This document shows, piece by piece, positions 1-8,847 of a DNA stretch of 39,707 bases. How positions within the stretch are numbered: the first letter of the stretch is position 1; each line of letters opens with the position of its first letter. The translations under genes and the position numbers were made by a program. The notes under the pieces are model-generated. The model was not told the DNA's origin. It worked only from the letters and a program-made list of their open reading frames with translations, and ran no database searches. The stretch comes from Chrysochromulina tobinii (Eukaryota; Haptophyta; Prymnesiales; Chrysochromulinaceae): assembly GCA_001275005.1 (NCBI GenBank), contig JWZX01002399.1, positions 1 through 39,707 on the forward strand, in the 5' to 3' direction.

Positions 1-1673
1 AGACGAAGAGAGCGATCTGCGTGGCGCTGCCCACGGCGATGCCGAGCGAGAGCTCCATCTTATTCTTGGCCGCGAAGATGATCGCCGCGGCATGCTCGGC
101 CGCGTTGCCCACGATCGGGATGATGATCGTGCCAAGGAAGAGGTCGGGGACCCCAAGGCCATCGGCCGCACCGCGGATGGCATCGACCAGCCACTCAGAG
201 AGGAGGCTGATGCCGACGGTAATCATGGCGAGCCAAAAGATGGCGCCCGAAACGCCGAGCACGCGCTCCTCGTCGTCGTCCTCGTCGTCGTCGTCGCCCT
301 CCTCGAAGATATGCTGATGCGTGCACAGCTCTGTGAGACGCGCGCGGGGCAAGCATCGCGATGAGCGTCGTAATGAGGACGAGGCGTGCAGAGGACAATA
401 ATGGTTCCCGAATAGGGAGGGCCAATAGGGAGGACCAATAGGGAAGACCGAGTGGGAGGGCCGAGTGGGAGGGCCGAGTGGGAGATTGGAAGGGCCAAGT
501 GGGAGGGCCGAGTGGACCAAGGCAGCCGAGCACGGGGCACCAAGCAGCCGAGCGGCGCAGGAGCGCAGGGGCGGCGGCAGCAGCGCGGCGGTGGCAGCGA
601 GGCCAGTGAGCATTCACAGCCCGCCGAGCATTCACAGCCTGTGAGCATTCGATGGGCGCTCTCGTCGTGGGCGCTTTCGGAAGGCGGGGTAGAGGTGGTA
701 AGTCACGATCCTCATGAGGGAGGCAATCAGAGGTGCAATCTGCATGCATTCGCGTACGGAAGACGAGGTAGAGGTAGTAAGTCACGATCATCATGATTGA
801 CATGGAGCGGCTCACATCAAGTGAGCTGTGCTCCGGGTACTCGACGTCGTGCGTGATCTCGAGAACCGTCGGCATCGCAATGCACAGCACAGCCAGCAGC
901 AGCAGGCTGAAGCTCAACGTCTGCGCCTTATGGGAGTACTTCTGCTCGGGGTACTTGAGGCCGCCGACGAAGAAGGCGCAGCCGAGCACGAGCAGCAGAT
1001 TCGACAAGATCGAGCCGAGCAGACTGACCTGCACGATGCGCAGCATGCCGCCGAAGAGCGCGACGAGCGACACGATCAGCTCCGTCACGTTGCCAAAGGT
1101 CGCGTTCAGGAGGCCGCCGATCGTCTCCGACGTGTGCATTGCGAGCTGCTCCGTCACGAAGCTGACGCGCTCCGCCATGGGCGCGATCGCCAGCACCGAG
1201 AGAATGAAGACCGTCACGTCATCCCAGCCGTGGTGGTGGCCATAGTAAGCGAACGGCGTGCAGAGCAGGAGCCAATTCATGGGGCTCTTCCATGGGTTGA
1301 AAAGCTCGTCAAGGGAGTGGGAGAGGTACGGACCGAAGCCGTCGGCAAACGGATCGTTGGGCTCCTTCTTCTCCTTGGGCTCGTCGTCATCATCATCATC
1401 GCCCTTCTCCTCGTCCTTCGCAGTCGCGCCGTACCCAGTCACGCCGCAGTCGTTGGCAATCGGATAGTTGTGCGCCTTCTCCTTCTTGGACTCGTCACAA
1501 TGAGCATCATCGCATCCGGTCGTCGTAGCGGGAATTGTCGTAGTTGCGGACACCTTGCTCAATCGCATCATGCGCTCCTCGGCCTCCCTCAAGCTTTTCT
1601 CAGCAGCTCTCGCCTCGAATTCCGCCGCCTCCAAGCTGCTCATCATCGTCGCCGCGAGGCCACCGTCGCTCAT
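1..1673 (-). CDS. CAX: CAX-family Ca2+/H+ exchanger (5' part, two exons, runs off left edge)
   Basis: Cation/proton exchanger that would load Ca2+ into a vacuole or acidic store using the proton gradient. Exon 1 is 1673-758, the intron 757-331 and exon 2 330-1, where the gene leaves the window. The join gives VFQLCTHQHIFEE, matching the conserved CAX stretch after transmembrane helix 6, and a GT-AG pair fits the phase. About 90 residues of charged cytosolic N-terminus precede the first membrane segment. The c1 repeat GGLLNATFGNVTELIVSLVA is in exon 1 and the c2 repeat with GNAAEHAAAI in exon 2, so both cation-selectivity motifs are intact. Two acidic runs (Asp/Glu) lie before the first helix and in the loop between the halves. 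The start is the ATG at 1673; the open frame continues upstream but overlaps the divergent neighbour. The gap to that neighbour's ATG is 115 bp, suggesting a shared promoter. Confidence 0.9.
417..525. repeat. GGGAGGGCCGAGT minisatellite in the CAX intron
   Basis: Imperfect tandem units of about 13-15 bp (gggagggccgagt and variants) lie in the middle of the CAX intron. On the coding strand they form pyrimidine-rich tracts. This array differs from the CTGAT-type arrays seen in other introns of the window. Confidence 0.7.
678..717 (-). repeat. Decayed copy of the CAX exon 1 end inside the intron
   Basis: About 40 bp closely matching 759-798, the last codons of exon 1 (MIVTYYLYLVF). The copy would read a similar peptide, but the position equivalent to the donor GT is changed to GA, so the copy cannot be used as a donor. 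It lies about 81 bp from the original. Confidence 0.75.
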
Positions 1674-1788
1674 TTGTATTGCGGGAAGGCCCAAATTTGG
1701 TAAAGGGCACGTCTTGGGGACGCGTCCTGGATTCGTCCTGGACGAGGTTGAGAAAGGAGCGTGCGTATGGCTAGCGCCCTCGTGACGC

Positions 1789-2565
1789 ATGGGTAGTGGA
1801 GCGTCCAAAAAGGCGGGAGCGCGACCGCAGACTGCACGTCGCACGTCGGAGCTTGGCAGCGTCTTGTCGGCCGCGGGCATCACAAAGGTCATCCTGATCC
1901 GGCACGCGAACGCACAGCCTCGCGATCTCGAGGCGGCAGCTGTCGAGGTGGGCATGGTGTGCAAGCCGGGGACGCCCTTCGCCAACTCATGGACCGTAGG
2001 GGACCTGGTTCGCCCGCTCACTCCCAAGGGCGAGGAGCAGGCGAAGGCGGCGGCCACGGCGTACCTTGATTCAATGGCGGTCAGGGCAATCGTGTGCTCG
2101 GAGGCGACACGGGCGATCAGCACTGGCGAGATCATGACGCACGGGCGCTTTGCCAAGGGCGCGCCAGGCTACCTGACGCTGCACACGCTTCACCCGAGCC
2201 GTTCGGGCACGCCCGACTGCGCGAAAATGTTCGATCAGCTCGGGTACGGCACGCTCAACACGTACTTCGCGGACACCTCCGTGCCGGGCTGCGAGGGGCG
2301 CGGGCGCGAGATCTTCCGTGGCTACGTCGCCAAGGTGACCGGCGAGCTGCACGGGCTCCTCGCGGCCGGGTTGGGCGCCGGGTTGGGCGCCGGCGACACG
2401 GTCGCCGTCTTCGGGCACGCTGTCTTCTTGAACGCCGTGGCCGTCGCCGTGGCAGAGGCGATGTCCATCGACAAGGCCGAGGAGCTTGTGGCGGCCATGG
2501 AGCTCGGCGAGGCGCAGGGCATTCTGTGCGACTCAGCCGCGAGCACCATCGAGCTCAAGATTTAG
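1789..2565 (+). CDS. Histidine phosphatase superfamily protein with myristoylation-type N-terminus
   Basis: 258-residue single-exon protein of the phosphoglycerate-mutase-like (RHG) superfamily. The catalytic motif LIRHANA occurs around residue 36; the first His would carry the phosphate and the usual RHG is RHA here. Downstream are an EATRA segment (phosphate-pocket Arg) around residue 105 and the second catalytic His in FGHAVFLNAV near residue 208. The length fits a minimal SixA/PGM-like phosphatase, and the substrate cannot be told. The N-terminus MGSGASKK fits an N-myristoylation site (Gly2, small residue at 6, basic residues after), so membrane attachment is plausible. A short GLGAGLGAG duplication lies before the second His. 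Transcribed divergently from the CAX gene. Confidence 0.85.
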   Translation: MGSGASKKAGARPQTARRTSELGSVLSAAGITKVILIRHANAQPRDLEAAAVEVGMVCKPGTPFANSWTVGDLVRPLTPKGEEQAKAAATAYLDSMAVRAIVCSEATRAISTGEIMTHGRFAKGAPGYLTLHTLHPSRSGTPDCAKMFDQLGYGTLNTYFADTSVPGCEGRGREIFRGYVAKVTGELHGLLAAGLGAGLGAGDTVAVFGHAVFLNAVAVAVAEAMSIDKAEELVAAMELGEAQGILCDSAASTIELKI

Positions 2566-3433
2566 AAGCTGCTCGAGTGTGCCGGTCAATCCCCACGACG
2601 GCCAAGAAGGGCACAAAGGCAGAACGTCCTTGTCGGACTACCTAGCCACGTAGCCTGACGAATGGGCACTCTGGGGACGTTCGGGGGACGCACCCGGCGC
2701 CCGCCCACCGCCGGAAGAGGAAAGAGAGAGGATCGACATGAAGATCATGTCATGGGAGCGCGACATGATGGCAAGATGACAGACATAGCTGGAACAGGGA
2801 AGAACGATTCAGAACGAGGGTGGACGCGCGGAAATAAGCGCTGACTTAAGCTGCGAGGAAAACGGTACGACTGAGAGTCCTTCGGATACCAAGAGGCTAA
2901 TTACAGGCCTGTTTTCTGATTCTGTTTTATGAAGCCTTAGCAAGGCCATGCGCACAGGCACACAGTGTCCGGCAGAAGACGCAGTGCCTCGGGTCGTGCC
3001 GGCGACGGCTGCGACACCGGTTCACGGTCTACCGGTCATGCTGATGCTCATCCAGCAGGGCCAGTCGCCTTGGCTCCTGGGCTTCATCCCTCGCCGGTGC
3101 TCGCACGACGTCGTTGCGCGCGACGGGTTTCTTTGATCGGCAGACGGCACACCGCGACCCGCTCCCCGAGTCCCCGTGCGCGTGCGCCGTCGAGGCTCCC
3201 GCTGCGTCATGGTCGCACGTTGAGAGGCTCAGTTCGGCGTCGCTGCGCTTGGCAATCCGTGTCCGCGGACGCGCGGAGGCCACTCGGGAGAGACAAAAGG
3301 GTTGCGAGGGGGAGCAGCCCCTGTGTCCGCTCGCTACCACAGCAGATCCAGATGCCTTTCCTTTCTGATTCAGTACATACACTCAGAGACCCAGGCAGAG
3401 ACGCTGCCTGAAGCTGACATACAACGCCGACCG
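2566..3433. other. Intergenic, no gene seen
   Basis: Between the convergent 3' ends of the phosphatase and the EF-hand gene. Several short open frames overlap on both strands, but none has a recognisable domain or consistent codon use. No RNA gene or long repeat was seen. Confidence 0.5.
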
Positions 3434-5965
3434 CTATGGGATGGCCCCAAAGTAGAGGCCCGAGGACAGCACCTGCAGCGACCCGGCCATTGGCAACCTT
3501 TCCGATGCAGACAGCGTCTCGTACGATGGGGTCAGCTGCAAGTCTGACGATTGCCTAGTGCCATATGAATCGAAGAACTGCTCGAGGCGGGGAGGTGTCA
3601 CAGCTCGCGTCCTTTTCCCACCGGCAGCCCTCGAAGGTCCGACTTTCCCTGCCAGCAGCGATCGTGGCTGCTTGTGCTGCCTTGGGGCCGTAACGAAGGA
3701 TGCGGCGCTGGCGGGGCGCGATAGAATGGCGATGGGGCTCCCGAGCACCGTATCAGTATGCAGAGGAGATGCGGAAATTAGCCGCGGCGGCAGACGATGC
3801 GCAAGCGCAAGAGATGCAGGTGCCCGTCGAGGCTGGTGCTGCCTTGGGACGAAGGATGCGATGCTGGCGGGGCGCGAAAGAAAGGGACTCTCGAGTCCCT
3901 TATCGGTAGGTGGAGGAGAGGTGGAGGTAAGCCGCGGACGATTCGCTGCAACAGAATTAGCAGGCGCGCTCTGCGGACGGGGCGGCCTCTTTAGACTCCA
4001 CTCGAGGGAGTATACCATGTGGTTGATTGCGGCGCGTTCAGAGGATGGTTTCGCGGACGCGGGCCGCGAGCTCGATGGGGGCTGGCTCGACAAGGACGCG
4101 CTCGACTGCATCCGATGCCTAATAGAAGAGGAGGAGGAGTTGAGCGATAGCTTACGCAGCTGCTCCGCCTTCGCCATGGCCTGTTGTCGCTCCTCTTCCA
4201 GGGTGTGGGCCTGAGTCCTTCGAAGTAGCATCGAGCGGGTGCTGCGCTCGAGAATGCGTTTGAACCGAGGGCTTGCAGACGATGTGTCGGGTTGCAGCAG
4301 CCCATCGTGCGAGACTGCTCGGGCCAAGCTGACGCCGCAGTGCTTTGCGCCATCGGACAGCTCGTTCACCGGCTTGAGCCGAAGCCGTCCGTCAGGGCGA
4401 TCTTCGAGCCACATCTCTAGCTCATCGCTGCTGATCATGCCATCTGGTCGTTCCGCACCCGCGATGAGCTTGAACGCCTCCAGTCCAACCGGACGCACCT
4501 CTCTTCGGAACAAGTTGCCGAGCGATGCCGGGAAGAGGGATTCCAGATTGTGCAGGAACTCTTCCTCCGAGAGGACCCTATCGCCGGATCGATCCCACGC
4601 CTTGACCAGATCGCACACAGGTGCGCCAGCCCGATCGAGCATCTGGTAGAGCATGATCCGCAGATTCTCCACGTCCCACGCAAGGTCTGCAAGACACCAT
4701 GCGACACCATGCGGCGGCCTGATCTTGCACCTGCGCACGTTCAGGCTGCGCTTGTCGTGGGCGTGCCGATATCCACGTACAAACTCGAAGAGCTCGTCCA
4801 TGCCGATCACGCCCGAGCCATCGTGGTCGAGCAGGCCAAAACACTCGTCAATCACCCACGGCCGGGCCCTACACTTGAAGACCTTTTGGAGCGTGGAATG
4901 GAACTCGGTGTCGTCAATGAGCGGCTCCAGGTCATTGTTGAAGAGTCCCATGATGTCAATAACGAGCGCGCCGCTGCTCGCAAGCAGCGCTTGCAGTTCC
5001 GCGAACAGCTTCAGCGCGGACTCTCGCTCCTTCAAGGACCACTTGGCAGCGAGTTGTCGCACTTCGTCGGCATTTGCACCCGTCTGCGTCGTCATCTCTG
5101 CATGCATCTCAGCGACCATGAGCGAGCTGAGCATACCCTTGGCACGCGCACTGAGCGAGCCGTCCTCGCTGCGACGCAACACGTCGCGATCCAGGATCGC
5201 ATAGTCGATCTTACCCGTTCTCTCATTGTCCAGGGAAGCAAAGATCTCGCTCGCAAACCGGCCGTACTTGACGCTCTCGCATAAGCTCTCGAATTCCCAC
5301 GTGTTCAGGGAGCCGCATTTCTCCCTGTCAAACCTGTCAAAGATGCGCCGTAATGTTCCTACGCCATGCTTGTCCGTCGAGGACGACAGCGTCCAGGCAA
5401 AGAATTCGTTCATGCTCAAGGAGCCGCTTCCGTCCATGTCCGCCGCGTTGAACCATTCGAGGATGCCGAGCGAGCCTCGTGTCTCGCGCACGGAGCGCGG
5501 GAAGTGTGCATAAAACTCCTCGAACGACAACTTCAGGTCCTGCACATCGTCCAGGTCCACATCTGCTGACCGCGGATAGCTAGCGCGTTGTTCTAGTAGC
5601 TGCTTCGCAATCGTCGAGTTCGAGCCCGGTGTCGGCGGCGGCGGCGGCACTTCCACCTTTCGAACACGGACCTTTGTCTTCTGCATGCGAAGATTTTGAA
5701 GGAGACAGAGCGCCGAACTCGCCTGGCGTCGCTCTTCGGCGAATGGCGATGTGTAGAGCACCTCGCATCTGCCTTGGATGATCCGAACCTCGGCCGCAGC
5801 CATCTGGGGCGTGTTCAGGTCGTCCACGTGTGGCATGCTCTGCCGCCGCGCCCCGGCCTGAGCGACGCCCCCGGCCGAATTTGCCCGAACCGCTCTACCG
5901 AAATACCGGTAGACGTTCTGTGATGAAACGGACGCGTGGTCGCGCGTACAGTCGCTTGAACCCAT
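3434..5965 (-). CDS. Large multi-EF-hand calcium-binding protein
   Basis: 843-residue single-exon protein. The start is the ATG at 5965 (MGSSDC), which again fits an N-myristoylation/palmitoylation motif. A proline run (PPPPPTP) lies near residue 110. EF-hand-like loops follow: DMDGSGSLSMNEF and DREKCGSLNTWEF are adjacent, DNERTGKIDYAI is degenerate, DHDGSGVIGMDEL is canonical and DRSGDRVLSEEEF weaker. Canonical loops have D-x-D/N-x-S-G, so probably two or three bind Ca2+ tightly. The last ~260 residues are low-complexity, rich in Ser, Pro and Arg, and contain a tandem-duplicated ~55-60-residue block with the motif SRPAS(I/A)ASFV. No kinase or enzymatic domain was found. Possible role: Ca2+ sensor or scaffold at a membrane or cytoskeleton; this is inference. 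Confidence 0.85.
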   Translation of the reverse strand: MGSSDCTRDHASVSSQNVYRYFGRAVRANSAGGVAQAGARRQSMPHVDDLNTPQMAAAEVRIIQGRCEVLYTSPFAEERRQASSALCLLQNLRMQKTKVRVRKVEVPPPPPTPGSNSTIAKQLLEQRASYPRSADVDLDDVQDLKLSFEEFYAHFPRSVRETRGSLGILEWFNAADMDGSGSLSMNEFFAWTLSSSTDKHGVGTLRRIFDRFDREKCGSLNTWEFESLCESVKYGRFASEIFASLDNERTGKIDYAILDRDVLRRSEDGSLSARAKGMLSSLMVAEMHAEMTTQTGANADEVRQLAAKWSLKERESALKLFAELQALLASSGALVIDIMGLFNNDLEPLIDDTEFHSTLQKVFKCRARPWVIDECFGLLDHDGSGVIGMDELFEFVRGYRHAHDKRSLNVRRCKIRPPHGVAWCLADLAWDVENLRIMLYQMLDRAGAPVCDLVKAWDRSGDRVLSEEEFLHNLESLFPASLGNLFRREVRPVGLEAFKLIAGAERPDGMISSDELEMWLEDRPDGRLRLKPVNELSDGAKHCGVSLARAVSHDGLLQPDTSSASPRFKRILERSTRSMLLRRTQAHTLEEERQQAMAKAEQLRKLSLNSSSSSIRHRMQSSASLSSQPPSSSRPASAKPSSERAAINHMVYSLEWSLKRPPRPQSAPANSVAANRPRLTSTSPPPTDKGLESPFLSRPASIASFVPRQHQPRRAPASLALAHRLPPRLISASPLHTDTVLGSPIAILSRPASAASFVTAPRQHKQPRSLLAGKVGPSRAAGGKRTRAVTPPRLEQFFDSYGTRQSSDLQLTPSYETLSASERLPMAGSLQVLSSGLYFGAIP

Positions 5966-5972
5966 CAGTTTA

Positions 5973-6062
5973 GTCAAATCAAGTCCAAGTCAAGTCTTGA
6001 CTTGACTTGAATCAAGAAGTCAAGACTTGATGAGGGCTTGACTTGATCGATTGTTGTCAAGA
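5973..6062. repeat. TTGAC/CAAGT pentamer repeats in a divergent promoter
   Basis: Runs of the pentamer TTGAC and its complement are arranged head to head, so parts can form hairpins. They sit between the divergent starts of the EF-hand gene (5965, minus) and the SOUL gene (6251, plus). The same pentamer recurs at 18954-18984 in another divergent spacer. Confidence 0.8.
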
Positions 6063-6250
6063 CAACAGTTTAGCGGCAAGTTATTTCCCCGATTGACTTC
6101 CCGCTTTGGAACGACACTCGCGGTGCAGTCGGTTCATTCCGACGTCTCCGCTCGGTTGGGAAATTGCGAGATGCAACCTCCACGGCTAGGATTCCTTTTT
6201 GCCGGCGCTCGACTTCACGCACACCAAAGCGGAGCGGAAAGGAAGCCGTC

Positions 6251-6877
6251 ATGGGCATGGTCCTCGGCATCGTGCGCGAGGAAATGCCGCAATTCACGCT
6301 CGTGCACAAAGCTGCCACGTACGAGGTGCGAAGGTACGGCCCCTCGGTGATCGCCGAGTGCTCCTATGGCGGGCACTGGGGCGATTCCAACGACGGAAGA
6401 CCGTTTGGCGCCTTGGCTCGATACATTGGCGTCTTCGGCGACCCACAGAACAAAAAGCAAGACTCCATTGCGATGACGGCACCGGTTCTCGTGACGCCAA
6501 CGCGTGAGCCCATCGCCATGACGGCTCCGGTGCTCGTGACGGCGCAAGCGCAGGCCGATACAATGGCCTTCGTACTTCCTGCAAGCAGATACAACACGGT
6601 AGCGGAGGCCCCGGCTCCGACCGACCCGCGCGTGCGCCTGCGCCAGCTGCCAGAGCGCTTGCAGGCGGTCCGCACCTTCACCTGGTCGTTTTCGGCGGCT
6701 GCTGCGCGGAAGCACCTCGAGATGCTTTGCAGCGACCTTGCATCAGATGGCTGGACTCCGCGGCGGCGCACCGACGGCGACTTTGAGTGGCAAGCTGCCG
6801 GGTACAATCCGCCGTTCACACTGCCCTTCATGAGACGGAACGAAGTCCTCGTCACTGTCGAGGAGAAGAAGGTCTGA
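6251..6877 (+). CDS. SOUL family heme-binding protein
   Basis: 208-residue protein of the SOUL/HBP family, which binds heme or tetrapyrroles. Family marks: FTLVHKAATYEVRRYGPSVIAE near the N-terminus, RPFGALARYIGVFGDPQNKK, then IAMTAPVLVT, and FTWSFSAAA with the C-terminal GYNPPFTLPFMRRNEVLV. The hallmark IAMTAPVLVT is present twice in a row (15-residue spacing), a small internal duplication. The start at 6251 (MGMVLGIVREE) fits the family best; an in-frame ATG at 6164 would add 29 basic residues that could be a targeting extension. Cytosolic or plastid location is not decidable. Divergent from the EF-hand gene. Confidence 0.9.
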   Translation: MGMVLGIVREEMPQFTLVHKAATYEVRRYGPSVIAECSYGGHWGDSNDGRPFGALARYIGVFGDPQNKKQDSIAMTAPVLVTPTREPIAMTAPVLVTAQAQADTMAFVLPASRYNTVAEAPAPTDPRVRLRQLPERLQAVRTFTWSFSAAAARKHLEMLCSDLASDGWTPRRRTDGDFEWQAAGYNPPFTLPFMRRNEVLVTVEEKKV

Positions 6878-7694
6878 CGAAACGGAACGAGGTCGTCGTG
6901 GGCGGTAGCACCGAGGACCCCGCGCAGGATGTGACGTCTCAACGTCAGCGATCTTGCCCGATGCGGGTACGGAGGCGGGAGGTTCCACATCCACATCGTA
7001 TTTTCTCAGGCCGCACTGTGAAGTGGCAGGGTGTTCCCGAGCGCCGCTGCGCGCTGGGCCGCATTACGGTAAAAGCTAAAACCAAGGATAAAGTGTTCGC
7101 GCGGGCCCGGGAACCGAACGGCAACGGCGGGGGCCGCACCGTCCTCCGACGACCGAGGCGTATTTCGACGCGACGGTAAAGGGTCGAGGCGGCGTTATGG
7201 GCATAGGCTTTAGGATGTATATGTGCATATATGTGCTTGGGGGTCCGGAGCGTGTGCGCGTTGTGTTGAACAGCAGCAGCAGCAGCAGGCTGTATACCGG
7301 CTGTATACGCCCGCCGAGCGACCGGGCAAATCCGATCGCGGAATTGTTTCTATTTTGCGTGATGACCTTATTTATCGGAGCTTTGAAGGAGCTTTTTCCC
7401 GCAGTGCGACAAGGCTCCGAAGACTCGTGGTTCCGACTCGTCCTGCGTCGACGGACGCCGACAATCGTTGCGGCAAGGGTTCGCTCCTCAAAGCACATAA
7501 TAGGTGACTGCTTGCTGCATCGATCTCGCGCGTTCCCGAGCCTGACTCATGGCGCGTTCCCAACCAAATTCGGCGTACCCGCCTCCTTGACCCGCTCCGT
7601 CGCTCTTGATCGCCCGCCACAGCTCATCTTGCCAATCCAGCGCCGCGGCAAAGGGACGCGTCTTCTCTCCTCCACCTGCATCCCTACACGTACT
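6878..7694. other. Intergenic / 5' leader, no gene seen
   Basis: No convincing coding segment. An open frame runs from 7197 into the next gene without a stop, but its translation before 7695 has no recognisable domain and is Arg/Ser-rich, so it is treated as leader. Confidence 0.5.
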
Positions 7695-8399
7695 ATGCAG
7701 AGGCCAGACCCCATGGCAAGGCCTTCATCGAAACCAGAAGCAAGTTCCAGCAGTGAAACGCGTGACAGTGACTATCTCGTCCCCGCTGCAAATGTGGCAC
7801 AAACCTTGGTCAAAGAGCTCCCGCCTGGCACAAAAATCAGCGCGGAGGTGACTGCGTTGATGCAGACTATGGGGACTGAATTCATGCGCTTCGCCTCAGA
7901 CGAGGCAAACGAGCGGGGCACGAACCAGGGGCGGAACTCCGTATCGGCCTCGGACTTGACCGCATCGATAGAAGAGCTCGACCTCGAGATCAACTCCTCC
8001 ATGCAACAATTCTCGGACTTGGTGCTGAGCCGTGATTCTGCTTCATCGGCGTGCGAGCAGCTGCAGACCTGCCCAGTCTCAAAATGCACGACACTCTCAA
8101 CTCAGAACCCCGCACAGGGCCCATGACAGGACCTTCCTCTGGTGGCCGGGCCGCCCGGCGCGCAGGTTCCGGCAGAAGTGGTTTCGCAGGTTCCGGCAGA
8201 GGTGGTCTCGCTGGTGGACTGTGTGGGCCCCATGGCATCGGAGGAAGGGGTGATAGCGGCGGCGCAGGTTCCGGCAGAGGTGGTCTCGCTGGTGGACTGT
8301 GTGGGCCCCATGGCATCGGAGGAAGGGGTGATGGCGGCGGCGGCGGCATCAGAGGCTGCATCGGAGGAAGGGATGGTGGTGGCATCAGAGAAGCGATGA
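7695..8399 (+). CDS. NF-YB / POLE3(Dpb4)-type histone-fold protein
   Basis: Histone-fold protein of the CBF/NF-Y class; partners would be NF-YC or POLE4-like subunits, acting on promoters or with DNA polymerase epsilon or chromatin remodellers. The fold spans about residues 18-95: YLVPAANVAQTLVKELPPG, then KISAEVTALMQTMGTEFMRF, then ASDEANERG and SVSASDLTASIEELDLE. SASDLTASIEELDLE resembles POLE3 more than NF-YB, whose Cys and DNA-contact positions are not clear. If read through, the protein stops at 8126 (143 aa). A phase-0 intron 8022-8129 (GT..CAG, 108 bp) would skip that stop and add an 89-residue tail with 26-residue repeats, ending at 8399 (198 aa). I favour the spliced form because the same frame reopens cleanly. 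The start is the ATG at 7695 just before the fold. Confidence 0.7.
8187..8342 (+). repeat. Two 78-bp tandem repeats encoding 26-residue units
   Basis: Units begin at 8187 and 8265 and are almost identical, with a partial unit at 8163. In the frame of the histone-fold gene each encodes QVPAEVVSLVDCVGPMASEE plus a short Gly/Val/Ala end. The length is a multiple of three, so unit number can vary without breaking the frame. Confidence 0.85.
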
Positions 8400-8847
8400 A
8401 GCAGTTGGTTCCCCCAGAGGAGTACCTACCGGACCGGACGGTACCTCCGATCGTCTTTCACTCGACATCAAAAGGTGCGTCCAGCCGCGTGTTGACGAGG
8501 TCAATTATAAGTGAGCAGAGCGTTTCGATAGACCAGACCTCCACCAAATGGTCACCATAGCGCAATTTACGGTCAAATCAGAATTGCGCCAGGGCGGGGT
8601 TAGGGGGCGCGTGTGCGTTTGCGGTTGTAGCGCGCTTGTAGCGCGCTTGCTATTGCCAACCGCCTGTCTCCCCCGTCGGCTCGACGCTCTCGAGATTTAT
8701 TCTAGTCAGAGTCACATCGCCGTCGTACATCCGTAGTACACGCATTCATCTCCCGCGGGCGCGCAGGCGGCCGAAAGGGCCACCGCGCATGCAGCGCATA
8801 GTGTCGCACCCGCCTATCCCCCGTCTCAGACGCCGCGTCTCTTCATC
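8400..8847. other. Spacer between convergent genes
   Basis: 3' regions of the histone-fold gene (plus) and MSH4 (minus). No gene or long repeat seen. Confidence 0.5.

Noticed and set aside
195-2156. Long minus-strand open frame of about 650 codons covering the CAX gene and part of the phosphatase
   Set aside because: Only 1673-758 matches CAX. The part after 758 is intron read-through and the part above 1789 is antisense to the phosphatase gene.
2071-2418. Minus-strand ORF inside the phosphatase gene
   Set aside because: Antisense frame in GC-rich coding sequence; the plus strand has the complete phosphatase motifs.
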